Source of the DNA: Burkholderia sp. 4M9327F10
GTDB taxonomy: Bacteria > Pseudomonadota > Gammaproteobacteria > Burkholderiales > Burkholderiaceae
Direction of reading: 5' to 3'
Assembly: GCF_005503145.1 (NCBI RefSeq)
Contig: NZ_SCNV01000012.1
Span: forward strand, 1-64,000
DNA: 64,000 nt
Part shown: positions 1 to 9,377 of the stretch, one piece after another
Layout of the letters: every line of letters starts with the position of its first letter
Numbering within the stretch: the stretch's first letter is position 1
The notes under the pieces: model-generated
Seen by the model: only the letters and a program-made list of their open reading frames with translations
What the model was told of the DNA's origin: nothing
The model's database searches: none
Made by a program: the position numbers and the translations under genes

Positions 1-2
1 AT

Positions 3-512
3 CCTGGGGCGGGCCAACCCGCCGCAGCCTCACCCGCTGCCGCCGCTGCTCCCAACGCGCTACCCGTGCTCGAAAGCCCCTTCGTCGACCACCTCGGCGT
101 GCAACTGGTCTCGGCGGCGGACGGCGCCAGCGAAGTAGCGCTGCCGCTCGCTCCCGGCCATCTGAACACCTGGGCCGTGGCCCACGGTGGCGTGACGATG
201 ACGCTTGCCGACGTGGCCCTCGCGATGGCCGCCCGCAGTCTTGCCGGCGACGGCGTGGGTGTGGTCACCGTGGAGATGAAAGTCAACTTCATGCAGCCGG
301 GACGCGGCGAGCTGCGCGCCACCGCACGCGTGCTGCACCGTTCGACCACGATGGCCTATTGCGAAGGCGAGATCCGCGACAGCGAAGGCCATTTCGTCGC
401 CAAGGCGCTCGGTACCTTCAAGTACATGCGGCGCCTCGCCGTGGGCCGCGAGGTGACGCATCAGCGTTTGCGCAGCGACCCCGCGGCCAAACCCGGTCCC
501 AGCGATGGCTGA
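3..512 (+). CDS. PaaI-family hotdog thioesterase (5' end outside window)
   Basis: This is a 4HBT/hotdog-fold acyl-CoA thioesterase of the PaaI type, expected to hydrolyse aromatic or short acyl-CoA in the cytoplasm. Counting from a GTG at 66, the signature HGG lies at residues 40-42 and the following LADVA segment holds Asp49, matching the hotdog helix and active-site region; NFMQPG follows later. The frame stays open to the left edge and the upstream residues are Ala/Pro rich. No ribosome binding site precedes the GTG at 66, so the true start is probably outside the window. The next three plus-strand genes are also small-molecule catabolic enzymes. The natural substrate cannot be read from sequence. 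Confidence 0.8.
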   Translation, partial: PGAGQPAAASPAAAAAPNALPVLESPFVDHLGVQLVSAADGASEVALPLAPGHLNTWAVAHGGVTMTLADVALAMAARSLAGDGVGVVTVEMKVNFMQPGRGELRATARVLHRSTTMAYCEGEIRDSEGHFVAKALGTFKYMRRLAVGREVTHQRLRSDPAAKPGPSDG

Positions 513-596
513 ATGCAGCGCCGGACGTGCCGCCGTGCGCGTCCGGCAGTGCCACGCCCCGGCATGCCCTAACCAACAAGCATGGAGACGCCCGTC

Positions 597-1595
597 ATGA
601 CCCAGATCAACCGCCAGTTCCTGCTCGCCTCGCGCCCGCAAGGCGCCGCCACACAGGATAATTTCCGGCTCGTCGAAACACCGCTGGAACCGCTCGCGCA
701 AGGCCAGTTCCGCGTGCGCAATCACTACCTGTCGCTCGATCCGTATATGCGCGGCCGCATGAACGACAGCAAATCCTACGCCGCGCCGCAGCCGCTCAAT
801 GAAGTGATGATCGGCGGCACCGTGGGCGAAGTCGTGGAGTCGAAGCATCCGAAATTCGCGCTGGGCGACAAGGTTGTCGCGGCGTTCGGCTGGCAGGAGT
901 TCGGCACTTCCGACGGCACCGGCGTGCATAAGGTCGACGACACGCATGTGCCGCTTTCCGCCTACCTGGGCGCCGTGGGCATGCCCGGCGTCACCGCCTG
1001 GTATGGGTTGAACCGGATCATCGCGCCGCAGGCCGGCCAGACCGTGGTGGTCAGCGCGGCGAGCGGGGCGGTCGGCAGCGTCGTCGGGCAACTGGCGAAG
1101 CTGGCCGGTGCGCGTGCGGTCGGCATTGCCGGCGGCGAGCACAAGTGCCGCTATGTCGTCGAGACGCTCGGCTTCGATGCCTGTGTCGACTACAAGGCCG
1201 GCAACCTCTATCAGGACCTGAAAGCCGCCACGCCGAACGGGGTCGACGGCTACTTTGAGAATGTCGGCGGCGCGGTGCTCGACGCGGCGCTTGCGCGAAT
1301 GAACGCGTTCGGGCGCATCGCGCTGTGCGGGATGATCGCCAACTATGACGGCGAGCCGTTGCCGCTCAGGCACCCGGCCTTGCTGCTCACGCAGCGCTTG
1401 CTGGTGCAGGGCTTTATCGTCACCGAGCATCTGGATGTGTGGCCCGAAGCGCTGACGCAGCTCGGCACGCTGGTGGCGCAAAAGAAACTGCATTACCGGG
1501 AAACCATCGCACAGGGACTCGAGCAGGCACCCGAGGCGTTTCTCGGGTTGCTCAAAGGCAAGAACTTCGGCAAGCAGCTCGTCAAGCTGATCTGA
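597..1595 (+). CDS. NADP-dependent MDR oxidoreductase (CurA / leukotriene B4 dehydrogenase-like)
   Basis: A 332-residue zinc-independent medium-chain dehydrogenase/reductase that likely reduces an alpha,beta-unsaturated carbonyl using NADPH. The N-terminal GroES-like domain carries LDPYMRGRM, typical of the CurA/PTGR subfamily. The Rossmann dinucleotide loop AASGAVGSVVG lies near residues 154-164, and no structural-zinc cysteine cluster is present. I chose ATG 597 because GGAGA sits 8 bases upstream; an in-frame ATG at 582 would add five residues. It lies between a thioesterase and an SDR on the same strand, 53 bases before the latter, suggesting one catabolic transcript. The substrate is unknown. 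Confidence 0.88.
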   Translation: MTQINRQFLLASRPQGAATQDNFRLVETPLEPLAQGQFRVRNHYLSLDPYMRGRMNDSKSYAAPQPLNEVMIGGTVGEVVESKHPKFALGDKVVAAFGWQEFGTSDGTGVHKVDDTHVPLSAYLGAVGMPGVTAWYGLNRIIAPQAGQTVVVSAASGAVGSVVGQLAKLAGARAVGIAGGEHKCRYVVETLGFDACVDYKAGNLYQDLKAATPNGVDGYFENVGGAVLDAALARMNAFGRIALCGMIANYDGEPLPLRHPALLLTQRLLVQGFIVTEHLDVWPEALTQLGTLVAQKKLHYRETIAQGLEQAPEAFLGLLKGKNFGKQLVKLI

Positions 1596-1648
1596 CGCCG
1601 CGCGGTCGGCAGCCGTTGTAAATATCAAGCAACCAGCGGAGACACCTG

Positions 1649-2527
1649 ATGTTCCAGTTCGAAGGCAAAGTGGCCGTGATCACCGGCGCGGCGAGCGGCT
1701 TCGGGCGCGCGTTCGCGGACAAGGGCGCGGCTCTTGGCATGAAGCTCGTGCTGGCCGATGTCGACGACACGGCGCTCGCGCAGACAATCGAGGCCCTGCG
1801 TGCGGCCGGCGCGGACGCGATCGGCGTGCCGACCGACGTATCGGACGCAAGCCAGGTCGAGGCGCTCGCGCTCGCGGCGCTCGATGCCTTCGGCAAGATC
1901 CATCTGCTGTTCAACAACGCCGGTGTGGGCGCGGGCGGCTTTCTTTGGGAGAGCACGGCCAACGACTGGGAATGGGTGTTCGGCGTCAACGTGATGGGCG
2001 TTGCGCACGGCGTGCGTGTTTTCACGCCGATCATGCTGCGGCAGAACGAGCCGGCGCATATCGTCAATACGGCGTCGGTGGCGGGGCTGCTGTCGCCACC
2101 GGCGATGGGAATCTACAACGCCTCGAAGCACGCGGTCGTGTCGCTGACGGAGACGCTGTACCACGACCTGCAGAACGCGGGCGGCCAGGTGGGCTGCTCG
2201 CTGCTGTGCCCGGCGTTCGTCCCGACCGGCATCGCCGACGCCGAACGAGCCCGTCCCGACGCCCTGCGCAACGACACGGCGCCCACCCGCTCGCAACTGG
2301 CCGCCGGCAAGCAACTGCAGCGGGCCGTGCAGTCGGGTAAGCTAAGCGCGCAGGACGTCGCGGAGCTGACGTTCGAGGCAATCGGAGCACGGCGCTTCTA
2401 CATTCTCACGCATCCGGCGATCCTGCCGACCGTGCATCTGCGTCATGAGGACATCGAGCAGCAGCGCAATCCGACCGATCCGCTCTCGCTCAAGCCCGAG
2501 GTCAAGGCGGCGAGCGAGGGAAAGTGA
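1649..2527 (+). CDS. SDR family NAD(P)-dependent oxidoreductase
   Basis: A 292-residue classical short-chain dehydrogenase. The cofactor loop TGAASGFG is at residues 12-19, NNAG at 89-92, and the catalytic triad is visible as Ser143, Tyr156 and Lys160 (YNASK). An acidic residue after beta-2 (ADVDD) suggests a preference for NAD(H). AGCGGAGA precedes the ATG. It is somewhat longer at the C-terminus than a 250-residue SDR, with an Arg/Gln-rich tail. It probably acts with the adjacent reductase and esterase in degradation of an alcohol or ketone, but the substrate cannot be assigned. Confidence 0.88.
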   Translation: MFQFEGKVAVITGAASGFGRAFADKGAALGMKLVLADVDDTALAQTIEALRAAGADAIGVPTDVSDASQVEALALAALDAFGKIHLLFNNAGVGAGGFLWESTANDWEWVFGVNVMGVAHGVRVFTPIMLRQNEPAHIVNTASVAGLLSPPAMGIYNASKHAVVSLTETLYHDLQNAGGQVGCSLLCPAFVPTGIADAERARPDALRNDTAPTRSQLAAGKQLQRAVQSGKLSAQDVAELTFEAIGARRFYILTHPAILPTVHLRHEDIEQQRNPTDPLSLKPEVKAASEGK

Positions 2528-2689
2528 GTCGCGGGACGAAGTCCGGGTGAGCGGCGCCAGGCGGCAAGGGGACGTGAGAATGCCAAGGGGGCCGGCCGCA
2601 GGCAATGCGACGGCCCGCACCCCACAGGCTTCATGGCATGATACGGCGCTTGATCCACCCGGCGGCGCACCTGCGCCGACTGCTTGACG

Positions 2690-3658
2690 ATGCCGCTGAA
2701 TCCGAAGATCGAGCTGGTGCTCGACATGATCTCGCGGGCGAAGCGCCCGCCGTATCACGAACTCACCGCGCAGGAAGCGCGCGCCTCCTATGAGAAGAGC
2801 GCGCCGATTCTCGAAGTGGCGAGCGCGCCGATGTTCTGCGTCGAGGATCTTCCGGTGCCGGCGCGCGATGGCGCTTCAATCCGTGCCCGGCTCTACCAGC
2901 CGGTCGAGCCGAGCTGGGCACAGCCTGCGCCGGCACTCGTCTATTACCACGGGGGCGGCTTTACGGTCGGCAGCGTCGACACCCATGACGCGTTGTGCCG
3001 GATGTTCGCGCGCGACGCGCAATGCGCGGTGCTGTCGGTCGATTACCGGCTCGCACCGGAGCATAAATTTCCCACTGCCGTGAACGACGCCTTCGATGCG
3101 CTGAGCTGGCTGCACGCCAGCGCCGCCGAGCATGGCATCGACACGCGACGGATCGCCCTCGGCGGTGACAGTGCCGGTGGCACGCTCGCCGCGGTCTGCG
3201 CGGTGCTGGCGCGAGACGCGGGCCTGCCCAAACCGGCCCTGCAACTGCTGATCTATCCGGGCACGACGGCGCATCAACAGACCGACTCGCATGCCCGGCT
3301 TGCTGACGGCTATCTGCTGTCGGGCGACACGATCCAGTGGTTTTTTGGGCAGTACCTGCGCGAGCCGGGAGACCGCGAAGACTGGCGTTTCGCGCCGCTC
3401 GACGGCCGGCGCGGCGCACCGGCCTTTGACGGGCTGGCGCCGGCCTGGATTGCGACGGCGCAATACGATCCGCTCAGCGATGAAGGCATCGCGTACGCAG
3501 AGAAGCTGCGCGAGGCGGGCAATGACGTCACGCTGATGCGCTACGCCGGCATGATCCACGAGTTCTTCAAGATGGGCGGCTTTGTCCCGGAGGTCGCACA
3601 GGCGCATGCCGACGCGGTGAGGGCGCTGCGCTCGGCGTTCGGCCTCGGTTCGGACTGA
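2690..3658 (+). CDS. alpha/beta hydrolase, HSL (hormone-sensitive lipase) family esterase
   Basis: A 322-residue carboxylesterase of the bacterial HSL family (family IV). From ATG 2690 the oxyanion-hole HGGG is at residues 87-90, the nucleophile elbow GDSAGG has Ser161, and the other triad members are Asp260 (in AQYDPLSDEG) and His290 (in GMIHEFF). A TTG two codons upstream is the only nearby alternative start. No signal peptide is seen, so the enzyme is cytoplasmic. A gap of 162 bases separates it from the SDR gene. Substrates of this family are short acyl esters; the physiological one is unknown. Confidence 0.9.
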   Translation: MPLNPKIELVLDMISRAKRPPYHELTAQEARASYEKSAPILEVASAPMFCVEDLPVPARDGASIRARLYQPVEPSWAQPAPALVYYHGGGFTVGSVDTHDALCRMFARDAQCAVLSVDYRLAPEHKFPTAVNDAFDALSWLHASAAEHGIDTRRIALGGDSAGGTLAAVCAVLARDAGLPKPALQLLIYPGTTAHQQTDSHARLADGYLLSGDTIQWFFGQYLREPGDREDWRFAPLDGRRGAPAFDGLAPAWIATAQYDPLSDEGIAYAEKLREAGNDVTLMRYAGMIHEFFKMGGFVPEVAQAHADAVRALRSAFGLGSD

Positions 3659-3733
3659 AGGGCGGACTGGTCCGGATGTGGGCCGGACCCAGACCTACGT
3701 CGAGACGCAGACCGCAGCCGCGAGCGCCACGCC

Positions 3734-4564
3734 TCAGCGCTCGATATTAAAGGCGAAGCTACGCTCGAAATCCCCGGGACGGACCACGCGATGCGAGCCG
3801 TTGTCGTCGCTACGCTCTGCAACGGCGGCGCTCAGATGCTCGCCATGCGTGGCGTTGGCCACCACTCGCAAGGCCGTGGTGCCGCGCGTCCCGTAATCGG
3901 GCGATTCGATAAAGGCCGCCGACAGCACCCGTTCGCGTTCCAGTGGAATTCCGGTGGACGGCAATTCGCCGTCACGGGCAAGGCGAGGGTCGCGCATCAG
4001 TTCGATCAGCCGTTCGAGCGGCGCGAGCGGGTCGTTTGCCAGCAGTGCGCTCAACTCGGTCCGCTTGCGCGCGAGTTTGGGCCACGGCGTATCGAGCACG
4101 GCATTCGAGATGCCGTGCGTGCCCGCCGCGAGCAAGGCCGGCGCCGCGGCAGAGCGGTTGCAGTACCAGCCGAGTTCACGCCGCGACCAGTCGCCGACCA
4201 GCAGATTGAAGCCGTTGTAGATCTCGCCGTCCTGTGCAACCCGTTGCAGGTAGGCGAGCGGCGTGCTTTCGGCAGACGGCTCGCCCAGCAGCCAGTTGCT
4301 CACCAGCGTGCCGCGCGTGGGCGCATCGGCGCGCATCTCGTGCGGCGCCCGGTAGTTCGTCAGCGCCGCGAAGCGGCCGTCGCGCGTCATGCCGAGCCAT
4401 GTGCCGCCGCCCACCAGATCGCGTCCAGCCAGCAGACCCGGCGCCTCGGACCACCAGTGCATCGGCTCGGCGGTGCGGCGAAAGAACTCGTCGCGGTTGG
4501 CGGCGAGCGTGAAGAGCGGCCCGTCGGCCGCGTCGGGCCGCCAGTCAAAGACGATCAGGCACAT
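3734..4564 (-). CDS. NRDE family protein (TANGO2-like)
   Basis: A 276-residue member of the NRDE/TANGO2 family, named for the Asn-Arg-Asp-Glu motif seen here in LAANRDEFF near residue 21. The protein begins MCLIVFDW. The conserved Cys2 directly after Met is typical and fixes the start at 4564, with GGGAG a few bases upstream; longer in-frame starts would bury it. The family has been linked to haem handling and lipid or ER homeostasis in eukaryotes, but the bacterial function is not settled. It shares orientation with ygfZ upstream (143-base gap) and may be co-transcribed. Confidence 0.85.
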   Translation of the reverse strand: MCLIVFDWRPDAADGPLFTLAANRDEFFRRTAEPMHWWSEAPGLLAGRDLVGGGTWLGMTRDGRFAALTNYRAPHEMRADAPTRGTLVSNWLLGEPSAESTPLAYLQRVAQDGEIYNGFNLLVGDWSRRELGWYCNRSAAAPALLAAGTHGISNAVLDTPWPKLARKRTELSALLANDPLAPLERLIELMRDPRLARDGELPSTGIPLERERVLSAAFIESPDYGTRGTTALRVVANATHGEHLSAAVAERSDDNGSHRVVRPGDFERSFAFNIER

Positions 4565-4706
4565 CGGGGGGAGTCTCCCACGGTGGGGTGAGGGCGAGCG
4601 GCAACGCACAACGCTGCGAGCTTCCGGTCGGCGCTCATGGCGTTCGAGGAGATCGAACTGCGCACGATGCCTACCTGCCGCGTGGACGGACCAACGCCAG
4701 GCCGCC

Positions 4707-5759
4707 TCAAACCTCAGTCGGCAGCGTATAGGGCAACGCGAGGAGGGTCAGCAGTGGGCCATCGGCCGCGCCGAGGTGAACCGATCCGGCCTCCAGCGCC
4801 GTGAGCTTGACCTCGATGAGCACATCCACGCCGCCCTCCGGCGCCGACGCGGCGTTCACCACCATGCCACAGGGCTGGCCCGGATCGTCCGAATGAAACA
4901 GCTCCGCGCCGGGCGTGACCGTAGCGAGTTCGCCGGCCACGTTGGCGAGCGACGTACGCCGCTTGATCGTGCCGCGATACTGGCTGCGTGCGACAACCTC
5001 CTGCCCCGGATAGCAGCCCTTGCGAAAATTCACGCCGCCGAGCACGTCGAAATTGACCATCTGCGGCACGAATTGCTCCACGACCGGCTGCGTGATGCGC
5101 GGCTCACCGGCGCGGATATCGAGCCAGTCCCACACCGCCGCCGAGGCGCGCGTGAGCTTGCCGTCGAACAGCGCGAGGCGCGCTTCGACTTCGGCTTTCG
5201 GCCCGACCCACAGGTAGCGCAGCCGCCCAAGCGCGTCGGGCACGCGGATCAGCGAACCCGCGGGGCCGTCCACTTTCACGTGCACGCCGTCCGGCAGTGC
5301 GTCGAACACGCCCGACAAGGCCTTGCGCACATCGCCCGCAAGACCCACCACGGCCGTCTCGCCGGTCGCGTCCGCGAGCTTCGCCTTGGCGCGCAGCACG
5401 AACATCGACAGGCGCTTCTGCACGGCCGCCTGCAGGTCTTTCGACACCAGCAGACGGATCGTCCCGCCGCTGCGCCAGCTCAGAAACGACGCCAGCAGAC
5501 GCCCCTTGGCCGAGCAGTAGCCGGCCAGACGCGCATTGGCCGCATCCAGATGCAGCGTATCGTTGGTCAACTGGCCGTGCAGGAAGCTGGCCGCGTCGTC
5601 GCCGGTCGCATCGATCACGCCGAACTGCGCGAGCGGCATGTAGGCGCCATGCTCGAGAGCAGCAGCGAACTCCTCTTGCGCGGGGCGCGGCAGCAGGGGA
5701 AGCGTGACCGGCGCAGCGGCAGCAACGGTGGCCGGAGCGGAAGCAAGCGGTGCATTCAT
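4707..5759 (-). CDS. ygfZ: Folate-binding protein YgfZ (GcvT-like, Fe-S cluster maintenance)
   Basis: A 350-residue GcvT-domain protein with the diagnostic YgfZ signature KGCYPGQE at residues 247-254; Cys249 is the conserved cysteine. In characterised homologues YgfZ binds tetrahydrofolate and supports repair or assembly of certain Fe-S enzymes. The first 27 residues are Ala/Pro rich and probably disordered. It diverges from mltG with about 77 bases between start codons, a conserved arrangement in beta-proteobacteria. The ygfZ-mltG-tmk-holB order supports the call. Confidence 0.93.
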   Translation of the reverse strand: MNAPLASAPATVAAAAPVTLPLLPRPAQEEFAAALEHGAYMPLAQFGVIDATGDDAASFLHGQLTNDTLHLDAANARLAGYCSAKGRLLASFLSWRSGGTIRLLVSKDLQAAVQKRLSMFVLRAKAKLADATGETAVVGLAGDVRKALSGVFDALPDGVHVKVDGPAGSLIRVPDALGRLRYLWVGPKAEVEARLALFDGKLTRASAAVWDWLDIRAGEPRITQPVVEQFVPQMVNFDVLGGVNFRKGCYPGQEVVARSQYRGTIKRRTSLANVAGELATVTPGAELFHSDDPGQPCGMVVNAASAPEGGVDVLIEVKLTALEAGSVHLGAADGPLLTLLALPYTLPTEV

Positions 5760-5836
5760 GGATTCGGAGAGCAGTCAATTCTGACTTTAGCTAGGGCAAG
5801 CAAGTATTATATGGACTTCACCCCAGCCATGTTTCC

Positions 5837-6847
5837 ATGTCCCTCCTGAAGAAATGTCTCATTGCCAGCACGATCGTCGTTGCGCTGGCAGCCGCTGCCG
5901 TTGCCGGCGGATATCACTGGGCCAACACCCCGATCACCCTGACACCCCCGGAGCTCGACGTCACCGTCAAACCGCATAGCAGCCTGCGCAGCGTCACCTT
6001 GCAGTTGAATCGCGGCGGCGTGCCGGTCGAGCCGGAGCTGTTCGTCATCATGACGCGGCTGCTCGGCCTGCAAAGCGAGCTCAAATCGGGCAACTACGAG
6101 TTCAAGAGCGGCGTGACGCCGTATGAAGTGCTGCAGAAGATCGCCCGCGGCGACGTCAACGAGTACGTCGCCACCATCATCGAAGGCTGGACCTTCAAGC
6201 GCATGCGCGCCGAGCTGGACGCCAATCCGGCGGTCAAGCACGATACCGCCGGCATGAGCGACGCCGACCTTCTGAGCGCGCTCGGCGCGCCGGAAGCCTC
6301 GATCGGCAATGGCGAAGGGCTGTTTTTCCCGGACACCTACCTGTTCGACAAAAACACCAGCGACCTCGATATTTACCGCCGGGCTTATCATCTGATGCGC
6401 GAGCGCCTTGACGAGGCCTGGATGGCGCGCGCGCCGGGCTTGCCGTACAAGACCCCTTACGATGCGTTGACGATGGCGTCGATCATCGAAAAGGAAACCG
6501 GCAAGGCGTCGGACCGGCCCATGGTGGCGGCCGTGTTCGCCAACCGGCTGCGCGTGGGCATGCCGCTGCAGACCGACCCCACCGTGATCTACGGAATGGG
6601 CGACGGCTACACGGGCCACTTGCACAAGCGCGACCTGCAGACCGATACACCCTACAACACCTATACACGAATGGGCTTACCGCCGACCCCAATTTCACTG
6701 CCGGGCGTTGCGTCGCTACAGGCGGCGCTCAACCCGGCACAGACCACCGCGCTGTACTTCGTGTCGCGCGGCGACGGCAGCAGTATCTTTTCTGACACAC
6801 TCGGCGATCACAACAAGGCCGTCGACAAATATATTCGAGGGCAATGA
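5837..6847 (+). CDS. mltG: Endolytic murein transglycosylase MltG (YceG)
   Basis: A 336-residue inner-membrane lytic transglycosylase that cleaves nascent peptidoglycan and helps set glycan strand length. An N-terminal transmembrane helix spans about residues 7-24, followed by the periplasmic LysM-like region and the YceG catalytic domain. IIEKETG near residues 216-222 carries the conserved active-site glutamate. The stop overlaps the tmk start (ATGATGA arrangement), so the two are translationally coupled. No strong ribosome binding site is visible upstream; the start is supported by family length. Confidence 0.93.
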   Translation: MSLLKKCLIASTIVVALAAAAVAGGYHWANTPITLTPPELDVTVKPHSSLRSVTLQLNRGGVPVEPELFVIMTRLLGLQSELKSGNYEFKSGVTPYEVLQKIARGDVNEYVATIIEGWTFKRMRAELDANPAVKHDTAGMSDADLLSALGAPEASIGNGEGLFFPDTYLFDKNTSDLDIYRRAYHLMRERLDEAWMARAPGLPYKTPYDALTMASIIEKETGKASDRPMVAAVFANRLRVGMPLQTDPTVIYGMGDGYTGHLHKRDLQTDTPYNTYTRMGLPPTPISLPGVASLQAALNPAQTTALYFVSRGDGSSIFSDTLGDHNKAVDKYIRGQ

Positions 6848-7467
6848 TGGCGCGGGGCAAATTCATCACGTTCGAAGGCATTGACGGAGCGGGCAAGACC
6901 ACCCATCTCGCATGGTTTCGCGAGCGCCTGGAAGCGCACATTGCAGCGAGCGGCCGCACGGTCGTCATGACGCGCGAGCCGGGCGGCACCAGGCTCGGCG
7001 AGTCGCTGCGCGAGATCCTGCTGCACCAGAAAATGGACCTCGAAACCGAGGCGCTGCTGATGTTCGCGGCGCGCCGCGAGCACTTGGCCGAGGTGATCGA
7101 GCCGGCGCTGGCGCGCGGCGACTGGGTGCTCTCGGACCGCTTCAGCGACGCGACCTTTGCCTATCAGGGGGGCGGCCGTGGCCTGCCGCGCGACAAGCTG
7201 GAGACGCTCGAGCGCTGGGTGCAGGGCGGCTTCCAGCCGGACCTGACGCTGCTGTTCGACATCCCGCCGGACACCGCCAGCGAGCGCCGCAGCTCGGCGC
7301 GCGAGCCGGACCGCTTCGAGAGCGAATCGGACGCGTTTTTCACCCGCACGCGCGCCGAATATCTGCGCCGTGCCGAAGAGGCGCCGTACCGGTTCGCTAT
7401 CATCGACTCTTCGCAGAGCATCGCGCAGATTCAGAAAAAACTTGAAGAGTTGATTGCAACGCTCTGA
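6844..7467 (+). CDS. tmk: Thymidylate kinase
   Basis: A 207-residue dTMP kinase that phosphorylates dTMP to dTDP with ATP. The P-loop [10 protein letters not shown] is at residues 11-20, the TREPGGT motif binds the dTMP side, and [17 protein letters not shown] is the conserved substrate segment. Two tandem ATGs (6844 and 6847) overlap the mltG stop; a GAGGG precedes them. It sits between mltG and holB as in many proteobacteria. Family length and motifs are fully standard. Confidence 0.96.
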   Translation: MMARGKFITFEGIDGAGKTTHLAWFRERLEAHIAASGRTVVMTREPGGTRLGESLREILLHQKMDLETEALLMFAARREHLAEVIEPALARGDWVLSDRFSDATFAYQGGGRGLPRDKLETLERWVQGGFQPDLTLLFDIPPDTASERRSSAREPDRFESESDAFFTRTRAEYLRRAEEAPYRFAIIDSSQSIAQIQKKLEELIATL

Positions 7468-7560
7468 TTTTAAATAAATATAAACAGTCATTATAACGAC
7501 GCGCCAGCTCGTTTCATGCTTGAGCAGGCGCGCTCAACCGATTGAATTCAAAGAGAAACG

Positions 7561-8601
7561 ATGATGTATCCGTGGCAAGCCGATGACTGGAACCGCCTTC
7601 AGCAACTGCGTGAGCATTGGCCGCACGCGCTGCTGCTCCATGGGCAGGCGGGAATCGGCAAGCTGCGCTTTGCGCAGCATCTGGCGCAAGGCCTGTTGTG
7701 CGAGGCGCAATTGCCGAACGGCGAGCCGTGCGGCGCCTGTGCCGCCTGCAACTGGTTCGTACAGGGCAACCATCCGGACTACCGGATCGTCGTGCCGGAG
7801 GCGCTGGCCGCCGAAGCGGGCCTCGCCAACGCGGCGGCCGCGGACGAGAAAGCCGACAAGGCCGACGCCGACGACGCCAAAAAGACCCGCACACCCAGCA
7901 AGGAAATCAAGATCGAACAGGTGCGTGCGCTGCTGGATTTTTGCGGCGTCGGCTCGCATCGCGGCGGCGCACGCGTCGTGGTGCTGGCGCCGGCCGAGGC
8001 GCTCAACGTCGCGGCCTCCAATGCGCTGCTGAAAACGCTCGAGGAACCACCGGCCGGCGTGGTGTTTCTGCTGGTGTCGGCGCGCATCGACCGTCTGCTG
8101 CCCACCATCATCAGCCGCTGCCGCCAGTGGCCGATGACGGCGCCTACGCCCGAGGTGGCCACGCCATGGCTTGCCGCGCAGGGCGTCGCCGATGCCGCCG
8201 CGTTGCTCGCCGAGGCGGGCGGCGCGCCGCTCACAGCGCTGGCGCTGGCGAGCGACGAGAACCGCACGCTGCGCGACTGGACCCTCAAGCAGCTCGCCGC
8301 CGGCCCCGGCTGCGACGCGTTTGCCTGCGCCGAGGCGCTGCAGAAGCTGCCGGTGCCGCTGGTGCTGGGCTGGCTGCAGCGCTGGCTGTACGATCTGCTG
8401 GCGCAGCGCACGGCCGGCGCGCCGCGCTACTTTCCGCAGGCCGCGGCCGCGCTGGACCGCTGCGCCGCTCAGGCGGACGCCACCGCGTTCGCCCGCTTCA
8501 TCAAGACCGTGACCCGCCAGCGGGCGGTGGAAAACCATCCGCTGAACGCCCGGCTGGTCTTCGAGGAGCTGTTTATCGGCTATCGCGACCTGTTCGCCTA
8601 A
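7561..8601 (+). CDS. holB: DNA polymerase III subunit delta'
   Basis: A 346-residue clamp-loader subunit of the AAA+ superfamily. The N-terminal segment holds HGQAGIGKL where a P-loop would be; the Ser/Thr after Lys is replaced by Leu, as expected for the non-hydrolysing delta' subunit. A four-cysteine zinc module follows (CEAQLPNGEPCGACAAC). NALLKTLEEPP is the conserved clamp-loader segment and is followed by SRC (Ser-Arg-Cys) sensor residues. An unusual Ala/Asp/Lys-rich insertion lies around residues 95-115. Tandem ATG codons at 7561/7564 give the start. It follows tmk by 93 bases. Confidence 0.95.
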   Translation: MMYPWQADDWNRLQQLREHWPHALLLHGQAGIGKLRFAQHLAQGLLCEAQLPNGEPCGACAACNWFVQGNHPDYRIVVPEALAAEAGLANAAAADEKADKADADDAKKTRTPSKEIKIEQVRALLDFCGVGSHRGGARVVVLAPAEALNVAASNALLKTLEEPPAGVVFLLVSARIDRLLPTIISRCRQWPMTAPTPEVATPWLAAQGVADAAALLAEAGGAPLTALALASDENRTLRDWTLKQLAAGPGCDAFACAEALQKLPVPLVLGWLQRWLYDLLAQRTAGAPRYFPQAAAALDRCAAQADATAFARFIKTVTRQRAVENHPLNARLVFEELFIGYRDLFA

Positions 8602-8605
8602 GCTC

Positions 8606-8647
8606 GCTGCCGCTGCCGCTGCCGCTGCCGCTGCCGCTGCCGCTGCC
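8606..8647 (+). repeat. Seven tandem copies of GCTGCC
   Basis: Starting five bases after the holB stop, the hexamer GCTGCC is repeated seven times without interruption. It lies in the 235-base gap before the acetyltransferase gene. Because the unit is six bases it could expand or contract by slippage without shifting a frame, but it lies outside any supported gene. Confidence 0.97.
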
Positions 8648-8836
8648 GCACAGCAAGCGTGGCGTGCGTCTGCGTTTCGCCCGTGGCGACTGCTGGCGGG
8701 CGGCAACCGCAACGGCGTGCCGCAGCGCCACTGTGCCGCGTCCCTCGCAGTTTCGTTCGTTTTTCGTTCGCCGTTTCGTCATTTCACCGGCCCCAAGCCT
8801 GACCTTTCAGACCCGACACCTGACACACCCGCCACC

Positions 8837-9346
8837 ATGAGTCTTTCATACCGCGATGCCACGCTCGACGATCTGCCCGCCATCGTCGCCATCTACAACT
8901 CGACCGTGCCGTCGCGCCTGGTGACGGCGGACCTGGAGCCGGTGAGCGTCGACAGCCGGCTGGGCTGGTTTCACGCGCACGGTCCGCAAAAGCGCCCGCT
9001 GTGGGTGGTTGAAGAGGGCGGCCGGGTGATCGCCTGGCTGAGTTTTTCGGATTTCTACGGCCGGCCGGCTTATCAGCACACCGCCGAAGTCAGCATCTAT
9101 CTGGACGAGGCGGCGCGCGGCAAAGGGCTCGGCAAGCAGTTGCTGGCCGCGGCGCTGGCCGTCGCGCCGAAGCTCGCCATCGATACCGTGCTCGGCTTCA
9201 TTTTCGGCCACAATGAAGCGAGCCTGCGCCTGTTCCGCGGCTTCGGCTTTGCCGACTGGGGCGCGCTGCCGCGCGTCGCCGTGCTGGACGGCGTCGAGCG
9301 CGACCTGCTGATCCTCGGCCGCCGGCTCGATCACGCCAACCCCTAG
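8837..9346 (+). CDS. GNAT N-acetyltransferase, phosphinothricin acetyltransferase-like
   Basis: A 169-residue GNAT acetyltransferase resembling the Pat/Bar/MnaT group, which acetylates small amines such as phosphinothricin or methionine sulfoximine. The acetyl-CoA loop ARGKGLGKQLL is near residues 94-104. AIYNSTVPSRLVTADLEPV and HNEASLRLFRGFGF are subfamily-typical stretches; the latter carries the conserved Asn-x-x-Ser. ATG 8837 starts the recognisable domain (SYRDATLDD); a longer open frame upstream is not supported. The exact substrate is not predictable. Confidence 0.87.
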   Translation: MSLSYRDATLDDLPAIVAIYNSTVPSRLVTADLEPVSVDSRLGWFHAHGPQKRPLWVVEEGGRVIAWLSFSDFYGRPAYQHTAEVSIYLDEAARGKGLGKQLLAAALAVAPKLAIDTVLGFIFGHNEASLRLFRGFGFADWGALPRVAVLDGVERDLLILGRRLDHANP

Positions 9347-9377
9347 ACACTTACCGGATTCACCGCAGGACATCATC

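Noticed and set aside
7617..8840. Alternative plus frame through holB into the GCTGCC repeat
   Set aside because: It overlaps a complete delta' subunit and the product is Arg/Ala-rich with no domain.
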